A stretch of DNA of 64,000 bases from Pelagibacterium halotolerans B2 (GTDB lineage Bacteria > Pseudomonadota > Alphaproteobacteria > Rhizobiales > Devosiaceae): the NCBI RefSeq assembly GCF_000230555.1, contig NC_016078.1, forward strand, positions 310,001 through 374,000. Direction: 5' to 3'. A model generated the notes under the pieces. It was not told the origin of the DNA, did not search any database, and saw nothing but the letters and a program-made list of their open reading frames with translations. Position numbers and translations under genes: made by a program. Of this stretch, positions 27,868-36,492 are shown one piece after another (position 1 is the first letter of the stretch; each line of letters starts with the position of its first letter).

Positions 27868-28491
27868 TCAGGCCGAGGCGTGCAGCGGGCTCGCTGCACC
27901 CGCAAGCCAGGCTTTGCCCCGACCATAGAGGGCCTCGACTTCCGGCCCGACCAGGCCCGGCATATCTTTCTTCACCGTATAGCCAATGCGGGTCTGGATA
28001 TATGCCAGGTGACGGTATCCTTGCGGAAATTGCGACAACAGCTCAGGGTCAAGACGGAGCCTGGCAGAGGGATCGACGGGGTCGAGCCGGTCTTTTTCAT
28101 AGATGGGCTGACGGAGCACCACCCCCCATTTGCCAGCGCGCCTTTCGAGAAAGTCGTAGAAGCGGCCGGTGCAGACCACATCGCACTCCACGCCTTCCAC
28201 CGGACCGCGTTGCGAAATGGTCATCTTGGTTTGGGCAATCGCGCGCTGGCCTTCCAGGTCGATCGAGCTGCCGCCAAGAAAATGCAGGATGCTGACGCCT
28301 TTTTCGAATCCTTCGCGGCTGACCTGAATGAACTCATCGGCACTGCCTTGAAACCAGGTTGCCTGCATGACGCCATCGTCATGCCAGACGGTCCGAAAAC
28401 GGGTCCAGTCGCCGGCATCGCGCCACACGGCCCAGTTTTCCACCAGGTCGCGAATGGCAATGCGGTCGAGCAGGTCTTGGGAAAAGGTCAT
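27868..28491 (-). CDS. NTF2/SnoaL-like fold protein
   Basis: 207 aa from ATG 28489-28491. The N-terminus (DRIAIRDLVENWAVWRDAGDWTRFRTVWHDDG) matches the SnoaL-like/NTF2 cone fold, which includes ring-dioxygenase small subunits, dehydratases and non-catalytic proteins. The C-terminal ~60 residues extend beyond a minimal domain. Its start lies one base after the stop of the FMN reductase, so the two are cotranslated. The role in hydroxyquinol or resorcylate metabolism is unknown to me; a dehydratase or isomerase step is only a guess. Confidence 0.8.
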   Translation of the reverse strand: MTFSQDLLDRIAIRDLVENWAVWRDAGDWTRFRTVWHDDGVMQATWFQGSADEFIQVSREGFEKGVSILHFLGGSSIDLEGQRAIAQTKMTISQRGPVEGVECDVVCTGRFYDFLERRAGKWGVVLRQPIYEKDRLDPVDPSARLRLDPELLSQFPQGYRHLAYIQTRIGYTVKKDMPGLVGPEVEALYGRGKAWLAGAASPLHASA

Positions 28492-28492
28492 G

Positions 28493-29077
28493 TCAGTCAC
28501 CCTTGCTGGCCGGGTCACCGACCCGTCTGATGAAATGGGCGAAACCATCGAGCTGGCTGGAAATCATCTTGCGGGTGGTTTCGTCGGTGAGAACGCCGCG
28601 CTCGGCGTACACCTTGTCCTTGGCGAAGGACACGAAAACTTCCGGCTTGGTGAAGACAAGCGCCTCGAGAAACACCATGATCTGACGCATGTGATATTGC
28701 GAACGTGCCCCACCCAGCATGCCGACGGCTGCCGATTGCAAGGCGACCGGTTTGTATTTGAAGGGCTGGTCGGGCAGGCGCGAGACCCAGTCGATTGCAT
28801 TCTTGAGCACGCCTGGCACCGAGAAATTGTATTCGGGCGAGATAAAGATCACTCCATCGGCGGCGCGCACCGCATCGCCGAGCGCAACCACCGATGCGGG
28901 AAAGCCTCCGCTATTCTGGAGATCGGCATTGTAGAGCGGAATGTCGCCGATCGACGGCGCGTCCAGGATCGTTAATCCATCGGGGGCAAGGTCAGGCAGG
29001 GTATTGGCCACCATGCGATTGTATGAGCCCTGGCGAAGGCTGCCGCATATCGTAAGCAGGGTAAGGGGTGTGGGCAT
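28493..29077 (-). CDS. NADPH-dependent FMN reductase
   Basis: 194 aa flavodoxin-fold enzyme (ChrR/SsuE type). FMN phosphate loop GSLRQGSYNR near the N-terminus and the PEYNFSVPGVLKNAIDW motif are complete. Such proteins give reduced flavin to two-component monooxygenases or act as quinone reductases. In this operon either reducing a ring-hydroxylase partner or reducing hydroxyquinone (an autoxidation product) to hydroxyquinol would make sense. No matching oxygenase component is in the window. Confidence 0.88.
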   Translation of the reverse strand: MPTPLTLLTICGSLRQGSYNRMVANTLPDLAPDGLTILDAPSIGDIPLYNADLQNSGGFPASVVALGDAVRAADGVIFISPEYNFSVPGVLKNAIDWVSRLPDQPFKYKPVALQSAAVGMLGGARSQYHMRQIMVFLEALVFTKPEVFVSFAKDKVYAERGVLTDETTRKMISSQLDGFAHFIRRVGDPASKGD

Positions 29078-29139
29078 GTCGGTCCGCGATTTGTAAAATG
29101 GGGGCCGCACCGGCTCGGCGCGGCCCGATCATGTGGAAA

Positions 29140-30105
29140 CTAAAGCTGGTCGATGCCGGCGTTGACGCGCACTTGCTGCCAACGTTCGACTTCCGAGCCG
29201 ATCTTGGCGGTAAAGCTGGCGGGATCGGTGGACTGGACGATATAGCCGGTCTCTCCCAACTGGGCGATCATGGCCTCGTCTTCCAGCGCCTCGGACACCG
29301 CGGCGTTGATCTGCTCGGCCAGCGCTGCATCGGTGCCGGCCGGAACGGCTATGCCATACCATGTGGACACGTCGAAACCGTCAAAGCCGCCTTCCGCCAC
29401 CGTCGCGACCTCGGGGATCTTGGGATGACGCTGCGCGCTGGTCACGGCCAGTGCCTTGATATCGCCGCTTGTGATCTGTCCGAGCATTGGGGCCAGAACT
29501 TCGACTAGCATGTCCACCTCACCGGACAGAACGGCGGCAAGAGCTTCCGGTGTGTTCTGATAGGGGATGTGCATCATGTCGATGCCGGCGGTTTCGGCCA
29601 GCAATTCCCCGGCAAAATGCTGGGAGGAGCCCACACCCACACTGGCAAAATTGAGCTCGCCAGGCCGGGCCTGCGACAGGGCAATCAATTCCTCCAGTGT
29701 ATCGGCTTCGAAATCGGGGCGGGCAATCACCACCAATGGCATGGAAGCGACCTCGGAAATGCCCTGAAAGTCGGCGACCGGATCATAGGGCAGGCTGGCA
29801 TACATGGCACCGGCAACGGTGTGGCCGTTGGCCATCATGTAAAGGGTGTAGCCGTCGGGGTCTGCGTCGGCGGCGGCTGCGGCGCCGATCGTCCCGCCGG
29901 CGCCGGCGCGGTTCTCCACGACCACTGGCTGGCCGACAACGCGTGAGAGCGGGTCGGCGACGATGCGCGCCAGTGTATCAGTGCCGCCGCCTGCGCCATA
30001 GGCCACGATCATGTTGACAGGCCGCTCGGGCCAGTCCTGGGCAGACGTCGGCCCAACTAGGATCAGGGCGGCGGCAATCCCCGCTAAAGCTGAAATCGTC
30101 TTCAT
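29140..30105 (-). CDS. tctC: Tripartite tricarboxylate transporter substrate-binding protein (TctC/Bug)
   Basis: 321 aa with a cleavable signal peptide (GPTSAQDWPERP). Bug fold with the conserved YGAGGGTDTLAR loop and VVENRAGAGGTIGA segment that bind a carboxylate. Its gene heads the hydroxyquinol operon, while the membrane subunits (tctB, tctA) are transcribed in the opposite direction beyond the iclR gene. The ligand is likely an aromatic or organic acid feeding the pathway, for instance a dihydroxybenzoate; this is inference. A palindrome resembling the IclR operator lies 43 bases upstream. Confidence 0.9.
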   Translation of the reverse strand: MKTISALAGIAAALILVGPTSAQDWPERPVNMIVAYGAGGGTDTLARIVADPLSRVVGQPVVVENRAGAGGTIGAAAAADADPDGYTLYMMANGHTVAGAMYASLPYDPVADFQGISEVASMPLVVIARPDFEADTLEELIALSQARPGELNFASVGVGSSQHFAGELLAETAGIDMMHIPYQNTPEALAAVLSGEVDMLVEVLAPMLGQITSGDIKALAVTSAQRHPKIPEVATVAEGGFDGFDVSTWYGIAVPAGTDAALAEQINAAVSEALEDEAMIAQLGETGYIVQSTDPASFTAKIGSEVERWQQVRVNAGIDQL

Positions 30106-30147
30106 AGTTCCTCCTCTATGACAGAACGGTAGTTTACATATATAAAC

Positions 30148-30165
30148 TGTTCTAATTCATGAACA
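30148..30165. promoter_or_regulatory. Putative IclR operator upstream of tctC
   Basis: TGTTCTAATTCATGAACA, a palindrome with TGTTC/GAACA ends and an ATTC centre, preceded by TATATAAAC. The same arrangement recurs at 30989-31004 next to the iclR start. Confidence 0.65.
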
Positions 30166-30219
30166 AAATGGAGGTGGATGCGTCACCTGTCAAGGCAATC
30201 ATGCGTCAGTTGCATGCGT

Positions 30220-30977
30220 CTATTGGTTGAGGTCGGCTTCGCAGCGCGCTGCGACCTGGCGCAAATGCTGACGAATGAGGCTGGCCTTTTGCGGATTGAA
30301 GCGCGGGCTGGGCAGCGCCACATTGATGGCGCCAATCGTCTTGCCGTCCTGCCTTATGGCTACGCCCAGCCCAACAATTCCGGGCGTATATTCCTCATCG
30401 ACAAAGCCAAAGCCATCGCTGCGGCTACGCTCGATTTCCCGTATCAGGCGCTCCTGAGACTGGATGGTGTTGGGCGTAAAACTCTCGAACCGGACCCGGG
30501 CGAGATAAGCGTCGAGCCATGTGCTATCCTTTTGCGCCAACAAAATTTTGCCGGCCGAAACGGCGTAAAGCGGCGCCAGGTCGCCCAATTGCATCGTGTA
30601 GGTCAGGGCATTGCGTCCAGCGCGCGTGGCCACGACTTCGACCTCGTCTCCCTTCTCCACATTGAAACTGCAACTCTCGTTGATGGCATCGCGCAACCCG
30701 TCAAGGGCACGTTCGATGATGGCCAGTGACGAGGGGCGGGAGCCGCCGGCCAGGCGTTTGACCGCTGGACCCAGGGGGTATGGGTGCCGTCAGCGTGCAG
30801 CGCCACATATCCGCGGTCTTCAAGAGTGCCCAGCAGATGAAACAGGCTGCTTTTGGGGATGTTCAGCGCAGCCGAGATTTCCGTCGCAGTTATGCCAGTT
30901 GCGGCGCTTGCAAGCGTTTCGAGAAGGTCGAGGGTGCGATCTGCCGACTTGACTTTTCGGATCGAGCCTTGTTTCAT
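30220..30977 (-). pseudogene. IclR-family regulator interrupted by a one-base frameshift
   Basis: The N-terminal part (from ATG 30975-30977, MKQGSIRKVKSADRTLDLLE) encodes the winged helix with TATEISAALNIPKSSLFHLL, then GYVALHADGTHT. The reading frame then breaks at a run of five G (30774-30778, five C in the coding strand). The expected continuation (LGPAVKRLAGG...) lies one frame over and runs into the complete effector domain (GDLAPLYAVSAGKILL, DEEYTPGIVGLGVAIR) ending at 30220. Six C in the run would restore one ~253-aa IclR protein. It may be a true lesion, phase variation at the homopolymer, or a sequencing error. It lies between tctC and tctB. Confidence 0.8.
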
Positions 30978-30988
30978 TATATAAACCT

Positions 30989-31004
30989 GTTCACATTCGT
31001 GAAC
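30989..31004. promoter_or_regulatory. Putative IclR operator at the iclR/tctB gap
   Basis: Perfect 6-4-6 palindrome GTTCACATTCGTGAAC, preceded by ATATAAACCT as in the tctC copy. It starts 12 bases before the iclR ATG and 65 bases before tctB, so it could serve autoregulation and tctBA control together. Confidence 0.72.
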
Positions 31005-31068
31005 TATCTTTAGCAGATCGGTCCGATGATTCAAGAGGCCGGTGTGTGGCGGGAGGAACCTCCTTGTG

Positions 31069-31524
31069 ATGACTGTAAACCGGCCGAGCGTCGGAAGCTA
31101 TGTGACGGGCGGCATCACAATATTGGTGGGGCTTCTCGCATTCGCTGAATCACTTCGCTATCCCTTGGGCGCCATGGGCCAGATAGGACCGGCCATATTT
31201 CCGATAGGGCTGTCGCTGCTGCTGGCGGCAGCGGGCATCGGTATCATCATTGAGGATGTGCGTAACCGGATCGTGCCCGAGGGGGCGGTGCCGCCGCGCA
31301 ATATTCTGGCTGTCGTTGCGGGGCCGATGGCGCTGGCGCTTCTGATCGATTCCTTCGGCATGGTGCCCGCCATCTTTGCCGGCGTACTGATTTCGGCTCT
31401 GGCCGACCGCGAATTGCGCCTCTGGACTGCTCTGGCTGTCGCTACTGTGCTCGCCGTGGGCTGCACATTGGTGTTCATCACCCTGCTCAAGCTTCCCATC
31501 GCCCCGATAGGCTGGCCTTTCTGA
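31069..31524 (+). CDS. tctB: Tripartite tricarboxylate transporter small membrane subunit
   Basis: 151 aa with four predicted membrane segments (GGITILVGLLAFAESL, FPIGLSLLLAAAGIGIII, ILAVVAGPMALALLI, AVATVLAVGCTLVFITLL), the usual TctB plan. ATG 31069 is chosen; GGAGGAA lies about ten bases upstream and GTG 31066 is an equal alternative. Its TGA overlaps the tctA ATG (TGATG). Confidence 0.88.
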   Translation: MTVNRPSVGSYVTGGITILVGLLAFAESLRYPLGAMGQIGPAIFPIGLSLLLAAAGIGIIIEDVRNRIVPEGAVPPRNILAVVAGPMALALLIDSFGMVPAIFAGVLISALADRELRLWTALAVATVLAVGCTLVFITLLKLPIAPIGWPF

Positions 31525-33257
31525 TGGATCTTCTAAGCAATCTTGCCCTTGGCTTTTCGGTGGCGTTGTCCGCCTCGTCGCTGCTTTATTGCGCGCTCGG
31601 CGTGACGCTGGGCATGTTCATCGGTGTTCTCCCCGGCATCGGTCCCCTGGCTACGGTGGGTATGCTGTTGCCCCTGACCTTCTATGCCGGCCCGACCGAT
31701 GCGATCATCATGCTGGCCGGCATTTATTACGGCTCGATGTATGGTGGTTCCACAGCCTCCATTCTGCTCAACCTGCCCGGAACGGCGGGGGCGGCCGTCA
31801 CCTGTCTCGATGGTTATCCCATGGCGCGGAAGGGCAGGGCGGGTGTGGCGCTGTTTGCCACGACGATCGCCAGTTTTATCGGCGGGCTGGTGGGCATTCT
31901 CATCCTCGCAGCCTTCGCGCCGGTTCTCGCCAGAATTGCCCTGACATTTGGCTCGCCGGAATATTTTGCCCTGATGACTGTGGGTTTGCTGGCTGCGGCT
32001 CTGGTTGGCGATGGTTCGCCGAGCCGCTCACTGGCCATGGTGCTCCTCGGACTGCTCCTCGGCATTGTGGGCACCGACGTCAATAGCGGTGTGCGCCGTT
32101 TCACCGGGGGCTTTTCCGAGCTGGGTGATGGGCTCAACCTTGTCATCGTTACCACCGGTCTGTTTGGCATTTCCGAGGTCATTGCCAATGCCGGTCGCAT
32201 CAAGAGCGGCGCCGTTCGGTCGCTCAATGTCACTTGGCGTTCGCTCCTGCCCACGCGAGAAGATTGGAAGCGCTCGGTGGCGCCGCAAATCCGCGGCACC
32301 AGCATTGGTGCGCTGCTTGGCATCTTGCCCGGTACCGGCGCCGCACTCTCAACCTTTGTGGCCTATGCCGTCGAAAAACGGGTTTCGCCGCATCGGCAGG
32401 ATTTGGGAAAAGGTGCAATTGAGGGTGTGGTTGCGCCGGAGGCGGCGAACAATGCCGCCGCGCAGACGGCCTTCATCCCGACCTTGAGCCTTGGCATTCC
32501 CGGTGATGCGATCGTAGCGATCATGTTGGGCGCGCTGATCATCCATGGCATCGTGCCGGGGCCGCGCCTGGTGGTGGATCAGCCCGAACTGTTCTGGGGC
32601 CTGACGGTCAGTTTCCTTATCGGCAATGTCATGCTGCTGATCCTCAATCTGCCGCTGATCGGCGTCTGGGTCCGTATCCTGTCCATCCCCTATGGCGTGC
32701 TCTATCCGGCCATTCTCGTCTTCATCTGCGTTGGCGTGTTTTCCATCCGCAACTCGGTTTTCGATGTCGTGCTGGCAATCGTTTGTGGCGTCGTCGGCTA
32801 TGGCTTGCGACTGATGCGCTTTTCGCCCGCCCCCATGCTGCTCGGCCTCGTGCTGGGACCGCTGATTGAAACAAATTTGCGCCGCAGCCTGCTCTTGTCA
32901 CGCGGCGATCCGATGGTTTTCCTCGAACGGCCGGTCAGTGTGACCGTCCTGGGGTTCGGCGTGGCACTGGTGGTTTATTTCTTGTGGAGCGCCGTTGCGC
33001 TCAAACGAAAGAGGGCCAAGGCGGTAAGTGACGCCCAGAGCGTGTCCAGCAAAAGTGGAAACGGTTTTGCGGTTCGGACACAGGCTACTCTGACAGCGGG
33101 CCAACGGCTCAACACAATGCTTGCCATCCTGGCAAAGCGTTCAGATCTCGCTGAGGCGCATGAGCCAGTCCGAAAACGTCGCTTCGTCACTGTGTGGGGG
33201 ACGTCCATACTGGGCAGCCGCGCGAGCCTCGCTCGGACTGAAACCGAAGCGGGCTGA
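31524..33257 (+). CDS. tctA: Tripartite tricarboxylate transporter large membrane subunit, with aberrant C-terminus
   Basis: 577 aa; family members are about 500. The membrane core with VLPGIGPLATVGMLLP, YYGSMYGGSTASILLNLPG and LGILPGTGAALSTFVAYAVEK is intact to about residue 500 (LWSAVALKRKRAK). After this the frame enters a partial copy of the window's dispersed hairpin repeat (33037-33081, read as QSVSSKSGNGFAVRT). It then runs 117 bases antisense into the araC-type gene before meeting a stop. The last ~80 residues are therefore almost certainly not ancestral. The native stop seems to have been lost when the repeat arrived. Transport function may survive, as the core is complete. Confidence 0.88.
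   Translation: MDLLSNLALGFSVALSASSLLYCALGVTLGMFIGVLPGIGPLATVGMLLPLTFYAGPTDAIIMLAGIYYGSMYGGSTASILLNLPGTAGAAVTCLDGYPMARKGRAGVALFATTIASFIGGLVGILILAAFAPVLARIALTFGSPEYFALMTVGLLAAALVGDGSPSRSLAMVLLGLLLGIVGTDVNSGVRRFTGGFSELGDGLNLVIVTTGLFGISEVIANAGRIKSGAVRSLNVTWRSLLPTREDWKRSVAPQIRGTSIGALLGILPGTGAALSTFVAYAVEKRVSPHRQDLGKGAIEGVVAPEAANNAAAQTAFIPTLSLGIPGDAIVAIMLGALIIHGIVPGPRLVVDQPELFWGLTVSFLIGNVMLLILNLPLIGVWVRILSIPYGVLYPAILVFICVGVFSIRNSVFDVVLAIVCGVVGYGLRLMRFSPAPMLLGLVLGPLIETNLRRSLLLSRGDPMVFLERPVSVTVLGFGVALVVYFLWSAVALKRKRAKAVSDAQSVSSKSGNGFAVRTQATLTAGQRLNTMLAILAKRSDLAEAHEPVRKRRFVTVWGTSILGSRASLARTETEAG
33037..33081 (+). repeat. Dispersed hairpin element, copy 1 (partial, inside tctA)
   Basis: Left hairpin only: GCGTGTCC ... 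GCAAAA ... TTTTGC ... GGACAC, with the same core as copies 3 and 6. The right hairpin and the AACAAAG spacer are missing. It is read in frame as part of tctA. Confidence 0.85.
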
Positions 33258-34178
33258 AAATTGCCGGTAAAAAGAGCTCAGATTGGTGAATCCGAACTCA
33301 TAGGCAACTGAACTGATATTTCGGCCGTCATCGGCTCTTACCAGGGCCGAGTAGCACGCGGCGAGGCGCCGATTGCGAACATAGGTTGCAACGCCGCCGT
33401 GCTGTTCGAAGAGGTAGAACATTTGGCGGCGTGAAACCCCGACGTTGGCGCAGATGGCATCCGGCGTCAGTCCCGGCCATTGCAGGTTGGCGTTGATGAA
33501 ACGCCGTGCCCTGTCAAATTGCGCCGCCGCGATTGGCGCCCTGGCAGCCTCGAGCGAGGCTGGATCGTTGATAACCATGGCGCGGATCAGGTGGCCGAAT
33601 GCATCGTTTAGCGCAGATGCATCGGCCATGGTCAGGCCGTCCGCCCGTGCGATCATCGACAGCATGAAGTCCCGGACAATGTGCGACATTGGCCCCTGGA
33701 CCAACTGATGGGAACCCCGTTCAAGATGTTCGGCGATGTCCCAATAGTCGTCGCGGGCGAAAAACAGGCTGCTGTAATGGGTGTTGGTCATCGCTCCCGA
33801 AAAGGGGGCGGCGTAGGAGTGCAGCAATAGATGGCCGGGCGAGACAGCCACTTCATTGTCATTGTTTTCATAGTTGACCGGCCCTCGTGTGACCACGCTC
33901 AAGCACCAGTGATCGAGACCGATCTTGCGCTGAATATCCCGTGTGTAGCTGATGTTCATCGGCGCAAGCTGAAAGGAGGTCATTTGCAGCCGACCCAGGT
34001 GATAAGAGGCGGAACTGGCCTTGAACCCTTCCATGGGGGGAGTGACCGGCTCCAGCTCGGCCATGGAGTTGAACGCTCTCCATGCCTCGAACTGTTGTGC
34101 CGCCGGAACCGCTTCGGTTGAAAACTTCAGGCTCGGGACCAGCCGGTTCTCATGCGCCTGTGAAATCTGCAAAGTCAC
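33141..34178 (-). CDS. AraC-family transcriptional regulator
   Basis: 345 aa. N-terminal cupin-like AraC-binding domain (about 1-200) and a C-terminal double helix-turn-helix (about 225-325) with TPDAICANVGVSRRQMFYLF and the diagnostic SSVAYEFGFTNLSSFYRQFSARFG region. The first domain resembles regulators of aromatic or amine catabolism (NahR/FeaR-like AraC_binding_2). Its 3' end is overlapped antisense by the extended tctA frame. A perfect inverted repeat lies 26 bases upstream of its start. Target genes are not evident; the neighbouring BASS transporter is on the same strand and upstream. Confidence 0.9.
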   Translation of the reverse strand: MTLQISQAHENRLVPSLKFSTEAVPAAQQFEAWRAFNSMAELEPVTPPMEGFKASSASYHLGRLQMTSFQLAPMNISYTRDIQRKIGLDHWCLSVVTRGPVNYENNDNEVAVSPGHLLLHSYAAPFSGAMTNTHYSSLFFARDDYWDIAEHLERGSHQLVQGPMSHIVRDFMLSMIARADGLTMADASALNDAFGHLIRAMVINDPASLEAARAPIAAAQFDRARRFINANLQWPGLTPDAICANVGVSRRQMFYLFEQHGGVATYVRNRRLAACYSALVRADDGRNISSVAYEFGFTNLSSFYRQFSARFGFSPSEARAAAQYGRPPHSDEATFSDWLMRLSEI

Positions 34179-34203
34179 CAGTTAAGATCCGTCGCAACTT
34201 GAA

Positions 34204-34229
34204 AAGTCAGGACAAAAGCGTCCTGACTT
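34204..34229. promoter_or_regulatory. Perfect inverted repeat upstream of the AraC-type gene
   Basis: AAGTCAGGAC (34204-34213) and GTCCTGACTT (34220-34229) with a 6-base spacer. Position fits an operator or leader stem of the araC-type gene; no T tract makes a terminator unlikely. Confidence 0.5.
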
Positions 34230-34427
34230 CAAACCTTCGTGGGTACGGTCAAGTTAAATGGCCCTGACGCGTCAATATCGGTCAACCCTTCATGTGATGC
34301 AAGCAAGCCCCGGTGTCCAGCGCCACAAGCTGCACGTTTGGCGGTTATTCCGGCCGGGATTGCGGCGATCTTGGACATGCGGCGAGCGGTGACCGGTTCG
34401 CGTGCCGGGGCGGGCAACCGTCGGCAT

Positions 34428-35303
34428 TCACACTGCGGCAGCAGTCTGCCCGGCTGGACCACGCCGCCAGAGCACGAAAGGCATTGTAAGGAACCAGGCG
34501 GTTATCGAATAAACGACGGCCGGCAAGGCCGTATCCGGCAAACCGGCGCTGGCGCCCAGAACCAGCAGTCCCACTGTAATCCCCAATGAACCGTTCTGTG
34601 TGCCCGACTCGATTGCGATCGTTGTGATGTCCTTGGGGTTGAGCCCGGCCAACCTGCCGCTGACCAGACCAAACCCAAGCAGCGCCGCGTTCAAGACGAT
34701 GAGCGCAGGTCCCAGCGTCCAGAAGTTCGAAGCGAACGCGCTCCAGTTTTCGATCAGGGCACCCAGGATCATCAGCAAGAACAGCCAGAATGCGATCTGC
34801 GAGATTCGGGGAGCCGCTCTGGCCACAAATTGGGGTGTGAGACGGGTCAGTGCCATGCCCAGCCCGACCGGAACGGCAGTCAGCAGGAAAATCTGGACGC
34901 TGAGCGCCGTGACGTTGATGGCCGGCGCGTCTGTTCCGAGGAAATGGCGTGCGCTCAAAGCCACGAGGATCGGGAGGCTGATCGCAGCCACCAATGAGAT
35001 CACCGCGGTCAGTGAGATGGACAGCGGCACATTGCCCCCCGCGTATCGGGATGCAGAATTGGACAAGACGCCCCCCGGGCACCCGGCAAGGATCATTACC
35101 CCCAACGCCAACTCGGCGGGCAGGGCGAACAATGTGGCGATGGCAAATGCCGCGGCCGGAACCACGATCAACTGGTTGAATGCGCCGATCGCAAAGGCCC
35201 TGGGCTCCGCGGCGATGCGCCAGAAATGCGCGGGCCGCAGGCCAAGGCCGAGGGAAAACATGATGACGGCCAGTATAAGGGGTAGGGCGAACTCGAGAAG
35301 CAT
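34428..35303 (-). CDS. Bile acid:sodium symporter (BASS) family transporter
   Basis: 291 aa, about nine to ten membrane segments, from ATG 35301-35303 (MLLEFALPLILAVIMFSLGL). BASS signature GVMILAGCPGGVLSNSASRYAGGNVPLS and the helix IAIESGTQNGSLGI (crossover helices with Glu and Asn at the sodium site) are intact. Bacterial members import or export organic anions such as pantoate, pyruvate or steroid acids; the substrate is not readable. Isolated between the AraC gene and the binding-protein gene. Confidence 0.88.
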   Translation of the reverse strand: MLLEFALPLILAVIMFSLGLGLRPAHFWRIAAEPRAFAIGAFNQLIVVPAAAFAIATLFALPAELALGVMILAGCPGGVLSNSASRYAGGNVPLSISLTAVISLVAAISLPILVALSARHFLGTDAPAINVTALSVQIFLLTAVPVGLGMALTRLTPQFVARAAPRISQIAFWLFLLMILGALIENWSAFASNFWTLGPALIVLNAALLGFGLVSGRLAGLNPKDITTIAIESGTQNGSLGITVGLLVLGASAGLPDTALPAVVYSITAWFLTMPFVLWRRGPAGQTAAAV

Positions 35304-35520
35304 TGCAGATCCAACGCGTGAAACGTGCTGACTAGCTATCCCAAATGGAGTTGATTGCACAACTCCTCCGGATAAGGGGGCAGCGGTCAATACGTTGACA
35401 ACGGTCGATCAGGCGGGCGGCAGCCTCACGATCTCCGCATTTGGCCATATCTCGCCACCACCGTCGCCTTGCGTGCAAGCACCCGGTGCCGGGTTGCCCG
35501 CTCCATCGGCCCCCTTTGTT

Positions 35521-36402
35521 CTACTCAAATCCGCCTGGTTGCGCCGGAATGGTATCCAGACCGGCTTCGGCCAATAATGCCGTGATCGTGCCGTCCTCGA
35601 TCATCAGGGAAATGGCCTCGTCCATCATCGTGCGCAGATAGGCGTTCCGGGCCAGCATCACGCCCCCGATATTCACATTCGCACCGATCCGGCTGTCGAG
35701 GGAGCGCGCCAGGATTTCGCCTTCGATGGGGTTTTCTGCCCGAAACTGGGCCAGGCTCGGACCATAGACCACCATTCCGGCAATCGTTCCGTCCAAAAGC
35801 CGGGTAATCATCAACTCGGTATCGCCATAAGGCAGCGCCAACAATTGCCTGTCGGTTGGCAGCGTTGCGATATAGCGTCCAAGGGCGGAAAATCCGAACG
35901 ACCCCACCAGCGCGCCGACCCGCTTGCCACCTTCGATGTCTTCAAGACGTTCGATATTTTCGTCGGCCACCGCCAGTACGTAACTGAAGCCGACATATGG
36001 CCGGGTGGAAATGAACTCGACCGGATACATGTTGGCCGCCAGCCCCATGCCCACCATCACGTCACAATCATTGGTTAGGCTGACAAAAAGGTCCTCGGCA
36101 GCATACTCGCCCCCGATACCGTAGTCCGACCCCAGCACCGTAAATTCGGCGTTGACGAGCAATTGCTGCGCTGCTGCCTCGGCCAGCGAGCGGTCGAATT
36201 CCAATGTCGGTGAGGCTTCATACTGGCAAAAGCGGATCGTGTTTCCCGTCGCCAGGCGCCAGGTTTCGAGCAGTGATTGATCGACATTGTTGCTGACCTG
36301 CCCCATGACGGGAACAGCGGTCATCGTCGCGATGGCGCCTGCCAGTACGACACTGAACCATCCGCGAAAAAAGGAGGCGGGCGCGGCTGAGCATTTTTTC
36401 AT
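35521..36402 (-). CDS. Quinoprotein-associated periplasmic binding protein (family 3, MoxJ/XoxJ-like)
   Basis: 293 aa from ATG 36400-36402, with a signal peptide (residues 1-35, ending VPVMGQ). A bilobal family 3 solute-binding fold with IRFCQYEASPTLEF near the start and DVMVGMGLAANM replaces the usual amino acid ABC motif. Such proteins sit beside PQQ alcohol dehydrogenases (MoxJ/XoxJ) and have been linked to enzyme maturation rather than import; no ABC permease is here. It follows the PQQ dehydrogenase gene on the same strand, with a terminator hairpin between them. Confidence 0.8.
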   Translation of the reverse strand: MKKCSAAPASFFRGWFSVVLAGAIATMTAVPVMGQVSNNVDQSLLETWRLATGNTIRFCQYEASPTLEFDRSLAEAAAQQLLVNAEFTVLGSDYGIGGEYAAEDLFVSLTNDCDVMVGMGLAANMYPVEFISTRPYVGFSYVLAVADENIERLEDIEGGKRVGALVGSFGFSALGRYIATLPTDRQLLALPYGDTELMITRLLDGTIAGMVVYGPSLAQFRAENPIEGEILARSLDSRIGANVNIGGVMLARNAYLRTMMDEAISLMIEDGTITALLAEAGLDTIPAQPGGFE

Positions 36403-36442
36403 GGTTCGTCTCAAAAACGGGTTTTGGCGGTATGAAAAGCAA

Positions 36443-36472
36443 GGCCCCGGGAAAGCGTGCTCCCCCGGGGCC
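36443..36472 (-). terminator. Hairpin terminator/attenuator between PQQ dehydrogenase and binding protein genes
   Basis: Perfect 9-bp stem GGCCCCGGG / CCCGGGGCC (36443-36451, 36464-36472). On the minus strand it is followed by TTGCTTTTC. As the next gene is codirectional, it would set a step-down in transcription. Confidence 0.8.
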
Positions 36473-36492
36473 CTTTCGAGACTCAGCCTTCG

